Source of the DNA: Legionellales bacterium UBA4759
Lineage (GTDB): Bacteria; Pseudomonadota; Gammaproteobacteria; Legionellales; Legionellaceae
Length of the DNA stretch: 5,526 nucleotides
NCBI GenBank assembly: GCA_002403515.1
Contig: DHHZ01000071.1
Coordinates: forward strand, 1-5,526
Direction: 5' to 3'
Shown: positions 1 through 4,254 of the stretch, one piece after another
Position numbering within the stretch: position 1 is the stretch's first letter
Layout of the letters: each line of letters opens with the position of its first letter
Translations under genes and position numbers: made by a program
Notes under the pieces: generated by a model
Databases searched by the model: none
What the model was told of the DNA's origin: nothing
The model's input: the letters and a program-made list of their open reading frames with translations, nothing else

Positions 1-59
1 ATTTTCATGGAGTTTCCACAAACCAATCAAAATCAATGGCTTTTTGATCTTTTTTTGCA

Positions 60-88
60 TATAATGTATATATAATATTTCAAAAGGA
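60..88 (+). promoter_or_regulatory. Promoter -10 and ribosome binding site for the 446-aa gene
   Basis: A perfect TATAAT lies at 60-65 and a second copy at 71-76, in a very AT-rich stretch just ahead of the gene. The first copy is preceded by TG at 56-57, one base off the spacing of an extended -10. No good -35 box sits at the normal distance; TTGATC at 44-49 is badly spaced for both copies. A clear Shine-Dalgarno AAAGGA at 83-88 is six bases before the ATG at 95 and fixes the start. The -10 and RBS are seen directly; use as a promoter is inferred. Confidence 0.55.
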
Positions 89-94
89 TGCATT

Positions 95-1435
95 ATGACA
101 GAATATGTTGGTCCATTTCTTATGCTTGATGAACATAAACAACCAGTCTCTTGGATTTGTTATGCTAAAGATGGTGCTTCAATTCAATTTTATCAAAAAG
201 ATTTAACTGTCGGTTCAAGATACCAAGCCTTCGACATTCAACGCCCAGTATATGCCTTAGGAAGCTCTACTCTTGATTCAAAAATGATGTTTTTTAAATA
301 TCAAGACAATAGTATTTACAAAGTCAGTACTGGGGCATATGGCACTAAATATTATAGTTTATCACTAAATGCCGCAAAAAATAGACATTTTTTTAAAACA
401 GCTCCACCGGAATATAAAGATTTTACAGCACCTTCGCTCGATGAAAAGATGAACGAATATTTTACAATAACCGAAGGCGAGTTGCGGGAAGAATTTAATA
501 CCCTTATAGCTGACATGTCGTCAGTTGAAATAGGTGAGGTAAAGGCAGAATCTGCCGCCGCTGAAGGCCCAGAAAAAAAAGCATATCCACTTGATGAAGT
601 TGTTACTAAGCTAACAGAAGACGGTCGAAAATTAACAGCAACAGAATGGTTGGTGAAAGGCCGTTTAGAGTTATATTGGGGGGCTATATTTGATGAGCGC
701 AGAACAAAAGATGAGATTGATTTGGCGTGTAAAACGATTTTTGCCTTGCATCATCCCTCAGAAGCTTCCCCTTTAGAAAATGATGCTTTTCAATTGCGCA
801 TGGCATTTCTTGCTCCAGATTGTGTAGCTCGACAGTTTACAACTCATCAAGATGTATTAATATCCGATGTCTGTAATTTTGTGAAAGATTTGGTTTTATG
901 CGTTCATCGTGATGCATGTCCCGAGCAAGAACTAAGTTACACGGTTCCAGCGGTGGCCAATAAAACGGTTGGGGAATTTAATGCGCAAATTGAGGCCCCT
1001 GATGGTGATGTGTATGAGGGGGATGAAGCGCGTGCTCGTCAGTTTGCTCTTGATTTTCAATTAGAAGATGATGCAGCATTGGCCGCAATACTTCAAGCCG
1101 AAGAGAATGGTCTACCTGCTGGTAATGCACGTGTCCCTGCTGCTGTTCAACACGATCTTCTTCAATTTAGAAATGATTTAAAAGCGCTTATTTTCCCTGC
1201 TGCTGAAGGTAATTTGAATATCGTTTGGAAAATTTTGGAATGGATTTCAAATTGGTGTGCAATTTTAGATATTTATTGTCTTGGTCTTGGAAAATCTGCA
1301 GCGGTATATAAAGAACATACTGCTAAGAGTGTTGAAGAAAAAAATGCAGCAAATAGGCTTTTTAGGAATGATAAAAGTTACGATGAAAATATTCGTAATG
1401 AAATTGTAGATATTCTTAAAAAAGGAAGGGGATGA
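95..1435 (+). CDS. Unknown 446-aa protein, candidate Dot/Icm effector with MIU-like motif
   Basis: I do not recognise a family. There is no signal peptide. Residues 1 to about 110 are rich in aromatic and beta-type residues (for example SIQFYQKD and FFKYQDNSIYKV), suggesting a small beta domain. A low-complexity Ala/Glu linker follows at about 143-165, and the rest looks mostly helical. Residues 326-337 (DAALAAILQAEE) fit the MIU ubiquitin-binding consensus D-x-x-L-A-x-x-L-Q-x-E-E. A degenerate copy lies 16 residues earlier (D310 to D320). Residues 374-398 form a Trp-rich, hydrophobic helix-like stretch that could pack internally or touch a membrane. The C-terminus is charged and ends ILKKGRG. 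The start at 95 is set by AAAGGA six bases upstream. Codons for residues 290-350 are about 48% GC against about 31% in flanking parts of the gene. The gene is monocistronic and convergent with the aldolase operon. Effector status is inferred from composition, the likely Legionella background and the eukaryotic-type motif, not from homology. Confidence 0.8.
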   Translation: MTEYVGPFLMLDEHKQPVSWICYAKDGASIQFYQKDLTVGSRYQAFDIQRPVYALGSSTLDSKMMFFKYQDNSIYKVSTGAYGTKYYSLSLNAAKNRHFFKTAPPEYKDFTAPSLDEKMNEYFTITEGELREEFNTLIADMSSVEIGEVKAESAAAEGPEKKAYPLDEVVTKLTEDGRKLTATEWLVKGRLELYWGAIFDERRTKDEIDLACKTIFALHHPSEASPLENDAFQLRMAFLAPDCVARQFTTHQDVLISDVCNFVKDLVLCVHRDACPEQELSYTVPAVANKTVGEFNAQIEAPDGDVYEGDEARARQFALDFQLEDDAALAAILQAEENGLPAGNARVPAAVQHDLLQFRNDLKALIFPAAEGNLNIVWKILEWISNWCAILDIYCLGLGKSAAVYKEHTAKSVEEKNAANRLFRNDKSYDENIRNEIVDILKKGRG

Positions 1436-1462
1436 CCCACTTTGTTACCAAAGTGAGTCTTT
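1434..1462 (+). terminator. Hairpin terminator between convergent genes
   Basis: CACTTTG (1438-1444) pairs with CAAAGTG (1449-1455) across a TTAC loop. After one C-A mismatch the stem continues with GAC/GTC (1434-1436 with 1457-1459), giving ten pairs in all, followed by TTT at 1460-1462. The stem includes the last two bases of the TGA stop codon of the 446-aa gene. The U-tract is short, so termination may be incomplete. On the minus strand the hairpin follows the aldolase stop but has no T-run after it, so it fits rightward transcription better. Confidence 0.6.
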
Positions 1463-1467
1463 AGATT

Positions 1468-2496
1468 CTAGTGTACGTGTTCGAATTCTTCTTCTTCGTG
1501 TAATTCGCCAGTACATGCAAAACCATTGAGTTGGCAAGCGTTGAAAAGTACTTTTTGTGCCGCTTCAACGTTTGCAGCTTTACCAGACCAGGTTTTTAAA
1601 CAATCTTCTTGTAATGCTCGACCATATGAAAAACTAATGTTCCATGGATGTGGACCATATTCATTGATAGCATTTAAATTTTCAACCGATTGAGTTGGTG
1701 TTTGTCCGCCAGATAAGAAGTTAATCGAACCAACAGCAGCTGGAACATGGTTCATAAATACCATTAAAGTGTATTCAGCAACTTCTTCAGGTGAACTAAA
1801 TGGTTGATGAGATTTTCCAGAGGTAATCATGCTGGTTTTTAAAACCATTAACTCTAAATGAATATGATGTTCAAATAAAGCATTGAAAATAGCGTGCAAC
1901 ACATGAGAACTGACACCAGCACATTGCGCAATACTGTGTTCACCATCCATTAAAATTTCAGGTTCAACGATAGGTACAATGCCTACTTTTTGACAAATTG
2001 CCGCATAACGCGCTAAGGTCTCTGCACCAGCTCGAATAGCCAATGGACTTGGGGTTGCATCAGAAATGCTAAAAACATTACGCCATTTCGCAAAACGCGC
2101 ACCTAATTTTTTAAAGTGAATCAAACGCTCTTCTAAATCATCGAGACCAATGGTGGTTTTTTCACCGTTTGTTCCTGCCAAATCCACCAAGCCTTTATCA
2201 ACTTTAATACCTGGTACAATGCCTTTTTCAATCAATAATTCAGGAAAAGTTTGGCCACTGTTGGCTTTTTGATGAAATGTTTCTTCAAATAAAATTACAC
2301 CACTAATATGATCAGCCAAGTTAGGGGTGGTGAATAATAACTCACGATATTGACGACGGTTTTCTTCTGTATTTTCGATGTTATTCGCAGCAAAACGTTT
2401 TGCAATAGTATTGGTGCTCTCATCGGCTGCTAAAATTCCTTTTTGGATTTGAGTCAGAAGTTCCATCGTTTCTGACATGTCTTTAAATTCTTGCAT
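1468..2496 (-). CDS. Fructose-bisphosphate aldolase, class I
   Basis: This cytosolic glycolytic/gluconeogenic enzyme cleaves fructose 1,6-bisphosphate to dihydroxyacetone phosphate and glyceraldehyde 3-phosphate through a lysine Schiff base, without metal. The full TIM-barrel signature of the eukaryote-like class I family is present. Numbered from the ATG at 2496 (342 aa): GILAADEST (20-28, catalytic Asp25), GIKVDKG (Lys98), FAKWR (Lys137, Arg139), VEPEIL (Glu178, Glu180), Schiff-base Lys220 in LKTSM, FLSGGQ (Ser262) and YGRALQ (Arg293, phosphate binding). Around Lys220 the usual E-G and K-P are E-L and K-T. The C-terminus is acidic and His-rich (HEEEEFEHVH) and lacks the terminal Tyr of animal aldolases. 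AGGAG at 2503-2507 touches the upstream ATG (2502) but lies six bases before the ATG at 2496, so I prefer 2496. It is the second gene of an operon, 17 bp after the reductase stop. Class assignment is firm from the motifs; fbaB or fda naming is not decidable here. Confidence 0.96.
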   Translation of the reverse strand: MQEFKDMSETMELLTQIQKGILAADESTNTIAKRFAANNIENTEENRRQYRELLFTTPNLADHISGVILFEETFHQKANSGQTFPELLIEKGIVPGIKVDKGLVDLAGTNGEKTTIGLDDLEERLIHFKKLGARFAKWRNVFSISDATPSPLAIRAGAETLARYAAICQKVGIVPIVEPEILMDGEHSIAQCAGVSSHVLHAIFNALFEHHIHLELMVLKTSMITSGKSHQPFSSPEEVAEYTLMVFMNHVPAAVGSINFLSGGQTPTQSVENLNAINEYGPHPWNISFSYGRALQEDCLKTWSGKAANVEAAQKVLFNACQLNGFACTGELHEEEEFEHVH

Positions 2497-2502
2497 TTGC
2501 AT

Positions 2503-2507
2503 CTCCT
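2503..2507 (-). promoter_or_regulatory. Ribosome binding site deciding the aldolase start
   Basis: The minus strand reads CAGGAGATGCAAATGCAA here. AGGAG directly abuts the first ATG (2502), leaving no spacer, and is six bases from the second ATG (2496), which is normal spacing. Translation should therefore start mainly at 2496, giving 342 rather than 344 residues. Confidence 0.7.
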
Positions 2508-2513
2508 GTGAAA

Positions 2514-3233
2514 TTAACGAGAAATGTATTTTTCTCTAACAATTTTTTGTATGGGAAAACCTAAATCCTGAAGCATCTGTGTGGTTTCATCAATCATTTG
2601 TGGGTTGCCACATAGATATATAATATCTTGATTTGGATTGAGGTTTTTTTCTTTTAAAACGGATTGAACACGGCCATGATGATGATGGTTTTTGTCTGAT
2701 TTTTCTCGACTAATGGCTGCTGTAAATTGCGTGTTGCTATGGCTCGCACAAAAGTCTAAAAAGTCAGTTTCAAATAAAATCTCATTGACGTGACTGACAC
2801 CCTGAATAATTTCAAATTCTAATTTTGATTCTTTAGCGATACTGTCTAACATGGCACGGTAGGGGGTAATTCCTGTACTGGTGCCAATTAAAAATACGCG
2901 TTTGACCTCTGTATCTTCTTTCAAAATTAAGCGACCAAAAGGTCCTGTGACTTTGAATGAGTCACCTGGTTTTAAGTTAAAAAGAAATTGAGTTCCTGGG
3001 CCACCCTCAACATAGCTTGCGGCAAATTCGATGGTATTGTCTAAAGCAGGTGTATTTGCGATGCTATAACTTCTTCTTAATAATTTTTGCTCATGCTCAA
3101 ATACAATAGTAATAAATTGACCCGGAATAAACTTCCAAACCTCATCGCTTTGAATTTTACCGATAAAGTGTTTTACTCTTGGTGTAATATCATTGCATGA
3201 TATAAGATTGAATTGAAATTCGGATATGGCCAT
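2514..3233 (-). CDS. FAD/NAD(P)H oxidoreductase, ferredoxin-NADP reductase superfamily
   Basis: A 239-aa soluble flavoprotein that should pass electrons between NAD(P)H and an acceptor such as ferredoxin or flavodoxin. The N-terminal FAD-binding beta-barrel (about 1-105) shows PGQF (37-40), the FAD motif RRSYSIAN (53-60, form RxYS), GGPGT (77-81, FAD-phosphate loop) and GPFG (97-100). The C-terminal NAD(P) domain shows GTSTGITPYRAM (117-128; usual form GTGTGIAP, so Ser replaces one Gly), CGNPQMID (208-215) and a near-terminal Tyr236. There is no 2Fe-2S domain at either end, so an external partner is required. Four consecutive His (183-186) occur in a predicted loop. It is the first gene of the operon with the aldolase. 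Upstream of the ATG I see no good Shine-Dalgarno, so translation may be weak. Acceptor and NADPH/NADH preference cannot be read from the sequence; relatives include Fpr-type reductases and oxygenase reductase subunits. Confidence 0.88.
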   Translation of the reverse strand: MAISEFQFNLISCNDITPRVKHFIGKIQSDEVWKFIPGQFITIVFEHEQKLLRRSYSIANTPALDNTIEFAASYVEGGPGTQFLFNLKPGDSFKVTGPFGRLILKEDTEVKRVFLIGTSTGITPYRAMLDSIAKESKLEFEIIQGVSHVNEILFETDFLDFCASHSNTQFTAAISREKSDKNHHHHGRVQSVLKEKNLNPNQDIIYLCGNPQMIDETTQMLQDLGFPIQKIVREKYISR

Positions 3234-3315
3234 AATGAAGTAGGGGTTTTAATACAATGTCTCTAACTATAGGGATTTTTTTAAAGTTTGCAAGTCATAA
3301 GGAAAAAAATTTGAC
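3234..3315. promoter_or_regulatory. 82-bp divergent intergenic region
   Basis: This is the only spacer between the reductase operon (leftward) and the IcmC/DotE/DotV-like gene (rightward), so both promoters must lie here or run into the coding ends. For the rightward gene the best -10 is TACAAT at 3253-3258, without a convincing -35. AAGGA at 3299-3303 is its likely ribosome binding site, 12 bases from the ATG, somewhat far. No recognised operator palindrome is visible. Confidence 0.4.
3266..3293 (-). promoter_or_regulatory. Putative promoter for the reductase-aldolase operon
   Basis: Reading leftward, a -35-like TTGCAA (3288-3293) and a -10-like TATAGT (3266-3271) are separated by 16 bp. 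They would start transcription near 3259, about 26 bases before the ATG at 3233. Each box has mismatches, so this is a reasonable but unproven assignment. Confidence 0.4.
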
Positions 3316-3822
3316 ATGATTGATTTGACCCAGATGATAAAAAATTTGGCAAAATCTTTGGAAAGCGTTGAGCAAATGCTGACTGCTGTTGTTTATCTGA
3401 TGGGCGTTGGACTGATGATAGCAGCTATCTTTGAACTTAAAGCGATGGGGGTAAGTCAACATTCTGACCCACAAGAAAGAATCAAGTCCTTTTTAAAATT
3501 AACCATTGGTGCTTTTTTTGTGTATTTGCCTACAACTTTGAGTAGCTTTTCACAAACATTTTTTGGCCAAGGCTCTGTGGTTAGTTATGATAATTATAAT
3601 CCCGTGACAATTTACTCATCGATGAAAGTTATTTTTAAAGTAGCTGGCATTATTTGGTTTGCAAGAGGTAGTATGATGCTATATAACATTGATGAAACCA
3701 GTCATCGTGAAAAAAATTACATGTCTTTGACTTATATATTTGCAGGAATTTTAGCAATTAATGTGGATTATGCGGTTGCAGGAATGACTTATATTGTCAA
3801 TCAGATTACTCATTTTTTGTAG
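3316..3822 (+). CDS. IcmC/DotE/DotV-family Dot/Icm type IVB secretion membrane protein
   Basis: A 168-aa inner-membrane protein with four hydrophobic segments at about residues 21-41, 59-79, 104-123 and 137-161. The pattern matches what I know of IcmC (DotE) and its relative DotV. It has an N-terminal NLAKS, then LTAVVYLMG leading into the first helix, FELKAMG after it, YLPTT and TFFG around the second helix, FARG in the third, and a final helix with AGILAIN. Length is slightly under IcmC (about 190 aa). In Legionella these proteins are subunits of the Dot/Icm apparatus that exports effectors into host cells. The ATG at 3316 has AAGGA 12 bases upstream. The gene is alone: divergent from a reductase operon and overlapping 17 bp at the 3' end with a convergent gene, with no other dot/icm gene in view. 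That fits a scattered component such as DotV better than the icm cluster, but which paralogue it is remains an inference. Confidence 0.75.
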   Translation: MIDLTQMIKNLAKSLESVEQMLTAVVYLMGVGLMIAAIFELKAMGVSQHSDPQERIKSFLKLTIGAFFVYLPTTLSSFSQTFFGQGSVVSYDNYNPVTIYSSMKVIFKVAGIIWFARGSMMLYNIDETSHREKNYMSLTYIFAGILAINVDYAVAGMTYIVNQITHFL

Positions 3823-4108
3823 AGCTGTCTTCAGACTCATCACAGATTTTTAATTGATTCGATTTAGCAAACTCTAAAATAGATTGATAAAGCTCGGGAG
3901 AGGATTCTTTTAATTTGGGATCAAGCACAACGCATTTGTAGCCTTCCTGATTTACACTAGGCTGCAATAATGGAGAATATTGAATTCTTCTATTTTTGAA
4001 ACTGGCAAGAGTCCCGCTCATTCTTTCTGCCCAGTCACTGGGTCGAAAGACTTTACCTTGAGAAGTCACTCCTTCAATTACAATTTTTTTCTTATCCAGG
4101 TTGCTCAT
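3806..4108 (-). CDS. DUF3579 family protein
   Basis: A 100-aa soluble protein matching the small proteobacterial DUF3579 family, whose function I do not know. The family hallmarks are KIVIEGVTSQGK near the start (8-19), FRPSDWAERM (21-30), RIQYSPLLQP (41-50), KCVVLDPKL (58-66) and a helix ending LEFAKSNQLKI (78-88). The last dozen residues are an acidic, Ser-rich tail beyond the conserved domain. There is no signal peptide or membrane segment. The ATG at 4108 is chosen because the conserved domain begins within eight residues; no clear Shine-Dalgarno precedes it (CTTTAG immediately before ATG). It has its own promoter, and its stop lies inside the 3' end of the convergent IcmC/DotE/DotV-like gene. 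Confidence 0.87.
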   Translation of the reverse strand: MSNLDKKKIVIEGVTSQGKVFRPSDWAERMSGTLASFKNRRIQYSPLLQPSVNQEGYKCVVLDPKLKESSPELYQSILEFAKSNQLKICDESEDSSTKNE

Positions 4109-4137
4109 CTAAAGAACAGAAAATAACGATGATTTCC

Positions 4138-4149
4138 ATTATAGCATCA
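4138..4149 (-). promoter_or_regulatory. Extended -10 promoter of the DUF3579 gene
   Basis: The minus strand reads TGCTATAAT, a perfect -10 hexamer (4138-4143) with the TGn extension. The -35 region is weak (TTCCAG at 4162-4167, 18-bp spacer), as is common with extended -10 promoters. The predicted start is near 4131, leaving about 23 bases of leader. Confidence 0.6.
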
Positions 4150-4208
4150 TTTGCAGATAAACTGGAAGTTAAGTTTGTTTATTGTCAGCAATTTCCGTCA
4201 AATTAAGT

Positions 4209-4249
4209 AACAAAGATGAGTTGTAGAAAAATCTCTACAACTCTTTGTT
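4209..4249 (-). terminator. Intrinsic terminator downstream of the helical-repeat gene
   Basis: GAGTTGTAGA (4218-4227) pairs perfectly with TCTACAACTC (4234-4243) over a six-base loop. Outside it AACAAA (4209-4214) pairs with TTTGTT (4244-4249), with a three-base bulge between the two stems. Read on the minus strand, the inner hairpin starts 11 bases after the TAA stop and is followed by T-rich sequence ending TTTGTT. It insulates the DUF3579 promoter just beyond it. On the plus strand it is also followed by TTTGTTT, so it may work in both directions. Confidence 0.7.
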
Positions 4250-4254
4250 TGTGA

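Noticed and set aside
26..56. Weak hairpin ATCAAAA/TTTTGAT (26-32 with 42-48) followed by seven T
   Set aside because: The stem has a single GC pair and a nine-base loop. It could be a poor terminator for a gene to the left, but it is too weak to annotate.
544..556. Palindrome GGCAGA-A-TCTGCC inside the 446-aa gene
   Set aside because: It is a single short inverted repeat within coding sequence encoding Ala/Glu/Ser codons; there is no second copy or context for a binding site.
2676..2687. Four consecutive His codons in the reductase, resembling an engineered tag or metal site
   Set aside because: The tract is internal, in a likely loop, and flanked by normal family sequence; chance His-rich loops are common and nothing else indicates metal binding.
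3311..3316. TTGACA, a perfect -35 hexamer at the start of the IcmC/DotE/DotV-like gene
   Set aside because: It overlaps the ATG and no -10 follows at 16-18 bp, so it would not drive this gene.
4109..4254. Intergenic spacer as a small RNA or small gene
   Set aside because: The hairpin at 4209-4249 and the extended -10 at 4138-4149 are explained by the flanking genes; I see no further ORF or RNA structure.
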